Shown here: one piece after another, positions 24,223-34,964 of the stretch
Layout of the letters: the number at the start of each line of letters is the position of its first letter
Numbering within the stretch: position 1 is the first letter of the stretch
Assembly: GCA_037013495.1 (NCBI GenBank)
Contig: CM072803.1
Location: forward strand, 23,717,001-23,781,000
Reading direction: 5' to 3'
DNA: 64,000 nucleotides
Source: Hippophae tibetana
Lineage: Eukaryota > Streptophyta > Magnoliopsida > Rosales > Elaeagnaceae
Position numbers and translations under genes: made by a program
Notes under the pieces: generated by a model
Seen by the model: the letters and a program-made list of their open reading frames with translations, nothing else
Database searches by the model: none
Told to the model about the DNA's origin: nothing

Positions 24223-25118
24223 ACACTTTTATTTTATGTTGTTGAGGTATAAAAAGAATTATAACCTTTCTCTTTGTAAAGATAAGATAAAATAAAAATA
24301 TTCTTTTCACACTTTTGTTTTCGATATAGATTCTTTCGACACAAATTGAAAAAAGTAGTTTACAGCACTGAGTTACAATATTTCATTATTCTTTATAATT
24401 TACTATCAAAATAATTAATAAAAGTTTCTCGTTCTTTAGTCAAATACTCAAATATTAAAGTATTATAACAATTTATCACAATTTCTATTCCACAATTATA
24501 CATGTAAATTATTATTATATATCACAAATTAATTATATTTATAATTAATATAAATTTAAAAAATATATAATTATATAATTTTAACTATATTTATCAATAA
24601 TGTTATATCAAATCATTTAAAATTCATTAATAATATATATATATATATATATATATTATTTTAAAATAAAACATTTTTTATACATCTAAGTAGGGTCTCG
24701 TACTTATTTTTTGCAAACGGCCCAATCTGATTTTGACTGGTCCTGAACGGGGGATGTGAATCGTTATATTGTCTAAGATGGTTATTATCCTCTACATCAA
24801 GATAATATGACTAAAGAAGGAAACGTTTTCCGTTATTTATGTAAACAAATGAATTTTGTAGGTGAATTATAAGATTATTTCAAATTTTGCCTGGATTAAA
24901 CTACACAAATGGTTCATATATATTTTTTAATATTTTATACTTTTTTGTTATGATTTAATCCTTTTATTTTTAAATTTTGGATTTTAATACTTTATATTTT
25001 TAAATTTTTTTACAAGTAGATTATCATAAGCAGGTCCCAAAGGTCCAAAGGTGCACCATGCCAGGTAACTTCTATAATTTTGGTAGATAATTGTAGAATG
25101 TTTGTACTTGTAGATGGT

Positions 25119-25540
25119 TGATGAGTGCTCAAAAAATATTAAAATTATTATAATTTTATGCACATTAATTAATTAAAAATATATTTATTTATATGATTTT
25201 AATATATATTTATATAAATTTATCTTTTTCGGAATCACATGTATTTTTATTGTTTTTCAGGTATTTTCGCTTAAAAATATAACTTAAAGACTTAAAAAGG
25301 AATACTGGAGTCAATACATCACAAATGATATCATCATTTACTACTCCGCGTTTCTACCATTTTTGATCATGTTTTCACTCATTTTTTCTCTCAATTCTCT
25401 TCATAACTAAACACATCTCAAAACACATCTTCTCTTCTCTTTCTTTCTCTCATTTTTTAGTTTTTTTTTATAGTTTTTTATAGTTTTTTTTCTTAATTTT
25501 TAGCTTTTCTTAATTAGTTTTTCTTATGTGCAATTCAGCA
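25119..25540 (+). repeat. Athila-like LTR fragment
   Basis: Starts TGATGAGTGCTCAAAAA and later has TTGTTTTTCAGGTATTTTCGCTT. The same succession occurs at 51354 (TGATGAGTGCTTAAAAA, then TTGTTTTTCAAGTATTTTTGGCTT), next to an Athila-type coding remnant. It stops at the copia LTR that begins at 25544, which suggests that the copia element inserted into it. I could not find the right-hand remainder after 30069. Confidence 0.55.
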
Positions 25541-25543
25541 CGG

Positions 25544-26075
25544 TGCTCCAATTATAAGAGTTATTAGCAAATATTATTTTTAAATTGCAAACTATTGATT
25601 TGCTTACGGGATGAATTTCTTTCTTTAGAATAGTTTTCATAAGCAACTTCGGAATGTTATCATATAAGTATGAATTATATATGGATTTAACGTGTTATAT
25701 TATCGTATTTTAATGATTATATGCATTTTTTGTACAATCAAAATTTTATCTAAATATGTTCATATATAATAGAATCAGATTGTGATTAGAAATCCTTTCA
25801 TTCTTTATTGTTTTTTGTATATTACATGTTATTTATCTTTACTGCTTTTATGTATATCACATAGTTTATTTGTGTATCTTTATTCTTCTTATGGCATGTA
25901 TGTTAATCATTAAATTGTTTATTTGAGCTCTTTATTATATGTGATAGTTTCTTTCTCCCTTTGACTATATTTTTGTTACTTTATTACTTGTTTTTATTGT
26001 TTGTGAGATTGGGATTACTTTTAAGGAGTCAATATCTTATTGACATGTTTGTGTACTATATCTCAAACTCTCTCA
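25544..26075 (+). repeat. Copia 5' LTR (532 bp)
   Basis: Starts TGCTCCAATTA and ends CTCTCTCA. It aligns end to end with 29538-30069, which has exactly the same length. It is followed by TTGATATTTAAA, which is plausibly a decayed TGGTATC-type primer site. The pair has diverged at many positions, so the insertion is old. Target duplications are not clear (CACGG on the left, ACAAC on the right). Confidence 0.8.
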
Positions 26076-28340
26076 ATTGATATTTAAATACGTACATTCT
26101 TTTAGGTTTAATTGTTCCGTTATTATTTACATCATACGTTTATTGTGAAACTCTGTTATTCTTTTATAGAATTTAATTACATAAATTATTATATATATAT
26201 ATATCAATTATTATTTTTTAATTATAATTAAATATTAATATTTTTAAATTAATGTTAAGGGAGTAAATTTTTTTATCTATAATTAATAATACTAATACTA
26301 GTTATTTAATCTAAAGTTAAAATAGTAATTTATTCTTTTAATATAATTAATAATTTTTATTTATTTAAGAGAGAGAGAGCCTTCGCCACATGTGTGGCCA
26401 TCATTTTAGGAGTGATTAAGGTCATTTGGTCAGAGAATAGACAGAAAGCAAGATAGGCCTTTTCGCCAGAGAAGAAAGAAACGAAATAGGAACGACAAAA
26501 AACGAGTTCGGCACCCATTTTTCTTGTAACATTTTTCCTACAAATTTTTACTTATTCTTCACCAATTGTAGTATTTCAGTTACCAAATAAAATCTTTTTT
26601 CACCCTCTTTCTTTATTTATAATTTTTTATTTCTAATACTCATTATTTAAGAGTATTTAACTAAAATGATTCCTTAAAACCCATATCAAGATATCATTTT
26701 AGGATAATTTTAATTAATGAATGATTAGAGATTTAAATTATCTAATTTTATATTTATGAAATTAGTAGGAGTGATATTTCTGTAGAGCCTATTAATCATT
26801 ATTGAGCGGTTGAATTTATTTGGTTTTATGAGTAGAAATAACTTTACTCAAATTTTATTAGTATTTGTCTATTATATTTAAGTTTATTAAATTTTCTTAA
26901 GTTTAGTTATTCTTTATTAAAAAATAATTATTTTATGTTTAGAAAGTAAACAATTGAATTTTAAGTAAATTTAAAAGTTTTATTCAGATTTATAACATAA
27001 ATACATATTTTAATTATATCATAAAAGTTTATATTTAATTTTTAGTAATAATATCTCAAAATACTATGCATATTATTTTGTCAATTCAAAAGCTTTTAAT
27101 CAACTTATAATATGTTATAAATTTTGGTCAACACATAGAACTTTATATATAAATTTTAATAGCAATATTTTAGAATATTATCATATATTATTTTTTTTAA
27201 AAACCATCAAATAATCACGGCTCTCATATTTAGCATTAACATAATAATTAATTAATTAATTAATAAGCTCTTGTTTGAGCATGTATGAGTAACACACATG
27301 TAATTAAGACTTTTTACATATGCAAGTTTGGTGTAGTTTTCCTATTTATTATAACTTATTTCATGTAATCTATTCATAATTATTTTTATTTATAAAATCA
27401 TATTTATAGTTATTTATATTTCTCCAAATTATTAATATAACGTATGAGTATTTTCATGATATGACTTATATTAATTTATAATTAAATCTTTAAATTTAAA
27501 TAGATATATTCAATAATTATTATGTTTCTAAGTTTAAGACTATTTTTTATTAGTTAAAATATTTTTGTGGTTATTTTTAATTTTTTAGATTCCGAATAAA
27601 GATCAAGAGTATGTTTATGTAAATAGTTGTTTTAGTTGCACAGTTACATTGTTAAGATTTTAATATATATTTACGATTAATAAATTTTTTCACTAAAATA
27701 TGTACATTCATTGAGTATTTTTACAAACCCATATTTTCTTTTAATTTTTTTCCCAAGTAGCAATAGTTTTTGATTAAAGGGTTGAGTACTATCTTTGAAG
27801 GAGACTTAAATCGATTCACCAATAGTACCTTATATAATTTATCATTTTTTGAATTACAAAGATATTGTTCCATCTTTCTTGGTGACTTATTATGTTAAAG
27901 GTTATTTTGTAACTTCTTACTGATTATGGACCGTATAATAAGTCAATATCAATTATTAGTCAGTATTATTTTTCTTGTATGATTGGTTATATGAGTGGTG
28001 GGTTTTGGAAGCTATAAAACAAATATATGTCATGTTCTATTTTACACATGTTAGTTTAGTGTAGAAAAACAAGAGACATCGTGTCAAATATTTTTTAGAT
28101 TCAAAAGTGTATCAAGACTTCCTTAAGTACTAGTAAACTTGAGATGGGTCTTGTCACTTCTCATGTGTGTTTCTCTTCTTAATCTATAATTTCTTATGGT
28201 GTAAGAGAAGTGGGTTTGTAGACCTTTTCAGTTCAACACCATATGTTATACCTTTTGGAGATCTCAGATGTGCTCTTATATGAGATTTTATGCTTATGAG
28301 GTTTGTTTTTTTAATTGAAAATAGATGAAAATGTCGTATT
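26076..28340. other. Internal region of the two-LTR copia element, unrecognised part
   Basis: AT-rich sequence between the 5' LTR and the first recognisable gag text. No protein motif seen. A block at about 26370-26570 is less AT-rich but carries no motif. It is too long for a normal leader, so it may contain insertions. Confidence 0.45.
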
Positions 28341-29537
28341 CAAACCCTTAAAAATGTCACCATGAAGTCAAAGCTATTTGATGAATGGAACAAAAAAGAG
28401 CTTCGGGCAAGTGATCAAAACTGTATGCTATTATTAGTGTAGTGTCTACTAATGATATAAAACATATATCTGAATTCAAAAGTTCCAAAGAAGCTTAGGC
28501 TTACCTAGATAGTAAGTATATATATGGCTTATCAAGTGTCGTAGAAGACATGCCAGTGTGTTTTGAGATTGGTAGCTCTAGTTGTTCTTCGTTGATAGTG
28601 TCTCATTCAAAAGTGTTTTCTTTAAGGTCTACATATTGAGCTGATGCAGAAAGTTATGATGACTACTCCTTGCATGAGACATATGATCAATTGGTCTATG
28701 AGCACCTAAAGCTAAAGAATATTATGGTTAAGATTTACCATAGTCAAAAGGAAAAGGACAAAGATCACTAGCATGTATCGTGTCAACTTTTGAATGCTAC
28801 TCTTAAAGGTGAGAAAGTTACAGAATATTTAGAACTACGATTTGATCATCATATCAAGTCTTTTCAGTTTCTTTTGTAGGATAATGAAAAGTACTACTTA
28901 TTTGTATCGATGAACCCAAGCGGTCAATGCAACATAAAAAGCTAAGTTCAAGAATGTCGCTTGGTTGAAGCATGAAGTCTCTATTATTGAAAATGAAAAG
29001 GCTTAACTTGAATCCCTATTGGACAATTGAGATTTGGAGATTAGTAATCTTAAATAAGAGATTTGAAGCAGAGAAAAGCAAAGTCAAACTTTTAGAATCT
29101 TGCTTGATGGGAAAAGAAAAGATAGCATAATCACTCTCAATTCAACATCTTGGAGTCAAAAGGAAAATAGAAGAAACCAAATAACTGTCCATAAGTTGTC
29201 TTTGGAAGCTCAACATCTTGATGAGGTGTGTAAGATCAGAGAATCTCATGTTGGCATAAGAGTCTTAGATATATTGATGATCAAGTTACCTCTTCCATTT
29301 CTTCTCCTTAGTTTGTTCATGTAATAAATGTTGAAGTTGATGTGGTTTATAACTGTTCCTTTGATGATATGAGTACCAATTTTGATGGGATTGCCTTTAT
29401 CTTAGGATTTCAAAAATATTGTGATGGTGTGATTATGTCATATCATATGGTGGTAATGCTCTAAAGGAGAGTTGAATTCAATGACCATGTCATAGTTTTT
29501 GAAATAATGGAGACATCCTAGGTATTGTTAAACGTGG
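28340..29537 (+). pseudogene. Ty1/copia gag remnant
   Basis: Decayed gag in several frames. The N-terminal text (EWNKKELRASDQNC, then STNDIKHI) is at about 28380-28480. A Glu/Leu/Lys-rich coiled coil (SYDDYSLHETYDQLVYEHLKL) is at about 28650-28720. Further Lys/Glu-rich sequence runs to about 29300. The text just before the 3' LTR (GGTATTGTTAAACGTGG) is shared with the element whose LTR is at 1914-2472. No pol domain is present, so the element is internally deleted between its LTRs. Confidence 0.7.
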
Positions 29538-30069
29538 TGCTCCAATTGTGAGAGATATTAACTAATATTGTTTTTAGGTTGTAAACTATCGATTTACTTA
29601 CATGGTGAATTTCTTGCTATTGAGGTTTTTTCATAAAAAACTTATGAATGACCACATATGTATGGATCTTATATGAATTTACTATGTTATATTTCCATAT
29701 TTGTATGATCGTATGTAATGTTTGTACAATTAGAATTTCATACAAGTATGTTCATATATAAGAGCATATGATTGTGTTTAGAAATCATTCCTTTCTTATT
29801 TCTTTCTGTATATTGCATGATATATATGTTTACTTCTTTATGTATATTGTATGGTTTCTTTCTATATCTTTATTCTATTGATGTCATGTATATTGATTAT
29901 TAGATTGTCTACCTAAGTAGTTTAATATATCTCGATTTTTTTCTCGTTGCATATTTGGTTATATTATTTTTAATTGATTTCATGTTTCCATTGTTTTTGA
30001 AATAGGGGTGAGGCTTAAAGAGTCAGTATCTCTTTGTCCCGGTTGTACACTGGTTCTCAGACTCTTTCA
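29538..30069 (+). repeat. Copia 3' LTR (532 bp)
   Basis: Partner of 25544-26075. Starts TGCTCCAATTG and ends ACTCTTTCA. It shares CTTTATTCT, GGCATGTAT-like and AGGCTTAAAGAGTCAGTATC text in order with the left copy. The LTR at 1914-2472 is a third member. Confidence 0.8.
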
Positions 30070-31137
30070 ACAACTAATCCCTAAATAGCATATTTATTCA
30101 CTAGTCACCCTTTTGATATATAAAAAAATAGCCATCCATTTATCGCTCTAAAACTTCAATGAAGAATTCCTATCAACTAATCGTTTAGATTCCTCCATCA
30201 GAGTCAAATAATTGGATTACAATCCAGGCCAAACAAAGGAGAAGACAAAGTAACACCACTGACTGCCCCTTCTATTCAGGTAACATCTATGTAAGTATAT
30301 CCAAGTGGTAGGGTTCCTTGTGATCACACACTAGAAAAAAATTCACAATATGGCTTCATTAAGAGGCTAAGGTCTCGCAAACTAAGACCTTTTTTTCTTC
30401 TAGAGGGTGACAATAATCCTGTAAACAACTTGGACCAATTTGAGCTTATCCATATTTTTATACCAAAAGAAATTCCAAATGATATTAGAAAAGTCTTATA
30501 GAACTAATTTTGAACATATATATATCTTAAAATAATGAAGAAACATGCTCTAAATCATCAAAAATATCAAACATTTGTGTCTCGTTAGAGAGATTGTAAG
30601 CCACATCCACGACTCGATCTTGACACAAATTTATTCCAATAAACCTTATAGCCAATACTTATTTGATGCCCTTGAAATAAATTGACTCCCAATTATAAAA
30701 TAGAAGAACCCCTTGTGTGCACATCATTGATCTCTAGAAGTGATGAAACACTATTTTAGAGAACACTCTCATCAAAATAGAAAAAATAAATATTTTTTAC
30801 TTAAATAAATAACAAATTAAATGCATATAATTAGATAAGTATATTATTAACAAAAAAATGATATATACATGTTAATTATTACAATACTTATTTTTCTACC
30901 AAAAAACGGATTTAATAACGCTTAATAGTCTACTACTAAAAAAATTATCAATCTTATTATTATTCTATAAAATCATGAAGATCTTAAATTTTATATTTAA
31001 ACTTACAAATAAATAAATTCATTCTCTTATACTAATAAATTCAAACTTGTATATTTAACCTATTTTTTGAATGAGGGTTGTAGCTGACATATTTTAGAGA
31101 TATACCAAGACATCCTAATTAGATTGGTATCATGTAG
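30070..31137. other. No gene recognised
   Basis: About 30110-30740 has more even base composition than its surroundings and may hold an old coding remnant, but I see no family motif on either strand. From 30780 it is AT-rich. Confidence 0.45.
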
Positions 31138-31485
31138 TAGAGGTGAGCAGCGGATCAAAACTGTCTATTTTTGGTCAATCTGAATCTGATCCGATCTGAA
31201 CGGATTTGAATTTTAAATCTAAATCTAATTCGATGAAATAATATATCCGAACCAATCTGCATTCAAACAAATCAGATTTTTTTGGATTGAAAACTATTAT
31301 AATACATATATATGGTCTTAGAAATTTAGCCAAGTTTTTTTTTAAACTGAGGCCATATGGTTTTAGCCTCGATTTTTTAAAAATAGAGATCATAGACATA
31401 CCCTATGGTCTCAGTTATTTAAAAACCAAGGTCATAGACATACCTTATCAATTTTCTCTCTTTTACACAAAAATACTAAATTTTT

Positions 31486-31850
31486 CTATCAATTTCTTTT
31501 TATTTTTTCCTCTTTTTTTTTCTTTTTTCCCTTTTCCCCCTCTTTTTTTCTTTTTCCCTCTTTCATTTTTCTTTTCCCTTTCTCCCTTTTCTCTTTTATT
31601 TTCCTTATCCTCTATATCCCTCGCATTTTTTCCTCTCTTTCCCTGAGCCAACTCCCTTGTGTCCTTTGTGATTTCCTTCATCTTCCCTAGTAGCTCCTTC
31701 GCATCCCTTCTCTCTTTTTTCTTTTCTTTTCCTTTTTCTCAACAACTTGTTTGACCCAGCAACTTCCTTTCATATCTCTTCTTCCTTTTCTATCTGTTTT
31801 TTTTCTTTTCCTTTTCCTCAGCTTGCACCTCGCTGGCCGAGCATTTGTTT
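31486..31850 (+). repeat. Pyrimidine-rich tract inside CACTA element
   Basis: Roughly 350 bases are almost entirely C and T on the plus strand (CTTTTTTTTTCC-like units). Open frames on both strands (31287-31646 plus, 31463-31681 minus) only translate this low-complexity text. A similar tract occupies the same relative position in the CACTA-like element at 54023. Confidence 0.85.
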
Positions 31851-31968
31851 TCGTTATCGCTCGCAACCCAACTTTGGATATATGTGATACCCTTTTTTTA
31901 CCATATCATTTCATGTATATGTTGATTATTAGTGAAATTAGGTCGATGTGCAAAAAATGTTAAATTAG

Positions 31969-32035
31969 GGGTTATGCATTTCATGTATGTCTTTATATTT
32001 CATATTGTAATTTCTATTAGGGGTTATGCATTTCA
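31969..32035 (+). repeat. Short direct repeat
   Basis: TAGGGGTTATGCATTTCATG occurs twice, about 47 bases apart, within the CACTA element. Confidence 0.8.
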
Positions 32036-32356
32036 TGATGTTATACTTGTGATTTAAACAATATTCTAATTTTTTGACTCTTATACTTACGACTAGGTAT
32101 GTCTACTCTCATGTTTCTGTTAGCTTCTTAATTTGGGTTTTCACTTTTGTTTCGTACCATTTGCTAATATTAGAGTTAGCAAACAGGTCAACAGTTAAGT
32201 AACATTGTACTTAGTAACTTATGTGTTTATTTTCTTATAAATGCTATTATTTGGTAGTCATGACTTGAGGTGTGTGCTTCAATCATTGTAAATATTTCTA
32301 TTAGTATCACCTGTGAAATTTTCGTCTTGTTTCATGTCCCTTTCCACCACTTTTAT

Positions 32357-33474
32357 GCCAATAACAAGAAAGTGTTTGAAAACCACTCATTCCATCCCTA
32401 CCAAAGGGAGATTATTAATGCTACAATGAGTGGCCATGATGTTTTCGTTTTAATGGAAACTAGATGAGGTAAAAGCTTGACATATCAGGTAAAACATAAT
32501 TTTTTGGTCCCTAAAACCTTTTATATCCATTTTGTTATGCCATCTTGAATTTGCTGTGGTTATTTGTACATGCTTATTTCCTGATATGGTTTCACATAAC
32601 TAAAAATTATATTATTCAAAAGTTTTTGATCAATTGATTTTCTTTTCAAGATACTTTCTTAGTTGGTTTTCCTTTTACTATGAAATAGAACTTTTAAACA
32701 TGGATTTTGCTAAAATTGTAGATTTTGTTATCTTGTAGCTCCTTGTTCTTGTTTGTCCAGGCAAAAAATTAGGTATATCTCATCTTGTGTCACTTATTCA
32801 AGATCAAATCATGCATTTGTTGTAGGTATGAGAAACATTTTTAGCATTAGTATTTTTTTAATCCTTATAAGTATGTTTGTTGTAGCTTAACTGGAAACTA
32901 GAAGCACACATTTATTTTTCTAGTTGTTATCATGCTAGGCAAACATACCTACTTCATACTTAAGTACCAATATGGAATAGAATAAGCAACAAGAGATCTT
33001 CACGGAACAAAATTGTGACCATTGTAAATATAAGATGTTATATGTCACACAAGAGAAAGTTGTCAAGTAAGTTTTCAACATTATTGAGCAGCGTTTCTTT
33101 GCTCTATCAAATAGTTTAGAATAATTGGGTAGGTGATAACGTATTTTATATATAAGTCAAGACTAATAAGAAAATGGCTTGACATTTTTAGTGAATATAA
33201 AGTTGACAGATTACTATATTCTTTTATAGCTAAATTTGAGCAGTTTTGGTTTCTTAGTTGTGGGTTTTCTCTTGAGTCTCTTCCAACTAAACACTAGTCC
33301 CTATCCTTGTTAAGTGGCAATGGAAATTTAAATATTTTCTTATGTAATAGCAGAAACGATGTTCTTTTGCTACAACTAGAGACCTTATATGCCCGTAAGT
33401 TGCTTGCAAGGATTGTTATCGATAAAGCTTATTGTGTGAGTTAGTGGGGGCATGATTTTAGACCAAATTATTAG
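32357..33474 (+). pseudogene. Captured RECQ4-type RecQ helicase fragment, four exons
   Basis: RECQ4 (plant homologue of yeast Sgs1 and human BLM) is a 3'-5' DNA helicase acting in recombination and crossover control. Four exons with intervening introns are readable. Exon 1, about 32357-32488, has NNKKVFENHSFHPYQREI, INATMSGHDVFVLM and SLTYQ. Exon 2, 32739-32825, has SHLVSLIQDQIMHLL. Exon 3, 32939-33066, has ANIPTSYLSTNME and KYKMLYVTQEKVVK. Exon 4, 33354-33474, has LLARIVIDKAYCVS and WGHDFRPNY. Most introns keep GT and AG. It is disabled: Walker A GGGKS is R-stop-GKS (TGA 32465), DEAH is DKAY (33421), and TAG stops lie at 32823, 32978, 33442 and 33472. It covers only motifs I to II of a protein over 1000 residues long. 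Because introns remain, capture was at DNA level and not through mRNA. Confidence 0.88.
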
Positions 33475-33799
33475 GTTGTGATTTCTAAAGCCTTTTTAAA
33501 ATTTTAGTTTAAGGTTAAAATATGTGCTATGGTACTTTCCTTTGTGCATGTGTAAATCTAAAGCTAGATTCATTTCTCAATCATGTTTTCTTGAGTAATC
33601 CTTTGTTATTATACAGAAATGTGGACATAAAGTAGCATGTTTCACCTGCTAGTCCTAATTTGATATGCATACTATATTAAGAAGTTGTATGTATATAATT
33701 ATTTTAATGGATTTTCAATTGTATCATAAACTCATAATAAGCTATGAAACATTCCTCAATAGTCTATAGTCAAATGCTATGGATGTAGAAGTAACAACC

Positions 33800-34035
33800 T
33801 ATATGAATGTGCTAGCACCAGCACCAACACTAGCATGCCAGCACTAGTGCTAGCTTAAACAACAGCACGCCAACACCAATGCTAGTACCAGCACACCAGC
33901 ACTAATGTCAGTACTAGCATGCCAATACCAGCATCGACACTAGCACCAGGCACCAATATCAGCACCAAGTACCAGCACGCTAGCGCCACCACCAACACCA
34001 TCATGCTAGCACCAGTCCCAACACCAACAAGTTAT
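33800..34035 (+). repeat. Degenerate minisatellite (GCTAGCACCA/CCAGCACC units)
   Basis: About 235 bases are built from imperfect 6- to 18-base units such as AGCACCAGCACC, CAACACTAGCATGCC and AGCACGCCA. It lies between the end of the captured helicase intron and the right subterminal repeats of the CACTA element. It is more GC-rich than its surroundings. There is no open frame of interest. Confidence 0.85.
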
Positions 34036-34964
34036 GTAACATGTCTTTCTGTTGGACAATCTTAGTATATTCAAGTTTTTTACATATATTTCATATTTTG
34101 GAACATTTTAATTAGCTAACTATAGTAAGACTTTATTGTGTTTTAGTGCATATAAAAACTCTCAAATATAATTTTATTTTTATTTTTAATTTTAATATAA
34201 CAACTTTTAATTTTCTTAATTTATCAATTTATATGGAAAAATGAGATTAAATGATATGTCTATGGTCTCGGTTATTTAAAGACCGAGACCATAAGGTCTA
34301 TCTATGGCCTCGATTATTTAAAATTCGAGGCCATAGATATATTCTATGGTCTTGGTTAATAAATTAAGGCCATAGGTTACAATCTATCGTCTCTATCACT
34401 TAGGCTTCAGTTTTTATAACCGTGATCATAAAACTACAATCATGGTTAAAAATTGAGATCATATGCATTTATTGTAGTACTGGAATAAGGTTATATTGAT
34501 ATTGAAATTTATTTATGAATTATTGTCATATATAAAATACGAAATACACAAATTTAAATTTTGAATTATTTTTTTTAAAAGATATTATTGTTTACCGTTA
34601 GAACTAAAAAAATCAAAACAATAATAAAATATATCTGTATAATTATTAAATTATGGTAAATATTTATATTTATTTTTTAAGTTAAAATAATGATATAATA
34701 TAATTATGATATATATACTATTTAAATATAACATATTATAAAATAAAATTTGTAATTTTTTATAATTTAGTACTAATTCAGTTTGGTTCGGATATGATAT
34801 AGCAGATTATAAAACCTATCGATCTAAATCCGAACGGATTGCATAAATTTCAATTCGAACCTGATATGATTATAAAATTTATCAATCCAATTTGATATGA
34901 ATCCGATGGATTGAATTTTTTAATTTAAACGAATTAATCGAATAATTTAGTCACGCATATCCTA

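Larger units (their letters stand above)
22044..25118. other. AT-rich DNA with simple repeats, no gene seen
   Basis: No protein motif is recognised in any frame. About 22140-22310 is richer in G/C, with TCGATGA and GCTAAC clauses resembling 2870-3060. The rest is A/T-rich with the local duplications listed separately. Confidence 0.5.
31292..34482 (+). mobile_element. CACTA (En/Spm) element carrying RECQ4 gene fragments
   Basis: The left end AACTATTATAATACATA and the right end (read inward) CAGTACTACAATAAATGCA are decayed CACTACTACAA termini. They are flanked by matching 3-bp duplications GAA (31289-31291 and 34483-34485), the length made by CACTA transposases. Subterminal repeats on both sides carry ACCGAGACCATAG-type inverted units (about 31310-31450 and 34255-34460). 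Inside are a pyrimidine-rich tract, helicase exons and a minisatellite, in that order. I see no transposase (TNP2) coding, so it is a nonautonomous element of 3191 bp that captured host DNA. Confidence 0.85.
31138..34964 (+). mobile_element. hAT-like element interrupted by a CACTA element
   Basis: The left end TAGAGGTGAGCAGCGGATC (31138 onward) resembles the termini of plant nonautonomous hAT elements (TAGGGGTG.GCA followed by CGGATC-rich text). The right end, read inward from about 34964, is TAGGATATGCGTGAC. Both arms carry inverted subterminal motifs such as ATATCCGAACCAA and GAACGGATTTGAAT or TTCGGATTTAGAT. Excluding the CACTA element at 31292-34482, it is about 640 bp. The exact ends are uncertain: the flanking 8-mers do not match well, and the two termini agree only in part. 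Confidence 0.5.

Noticed and set aside
31287..31681. Open frames of 119 codons (plus) and 72 codons (minus)
   Set aside because: They only translate a C/T-rich low-complexity tract into Phe/Pro/Ser or Lys/Glu/Arg runs; no gene motif.
16761..34482. One 17.7-kb CACTA element from the terminus at 16761 to that at 34482
   Set aside because: The flanking trinucleotides differ (ATT versus GAA). A better left partner with GAA exists at 31292. The interval also contains other complete LTR pairs.
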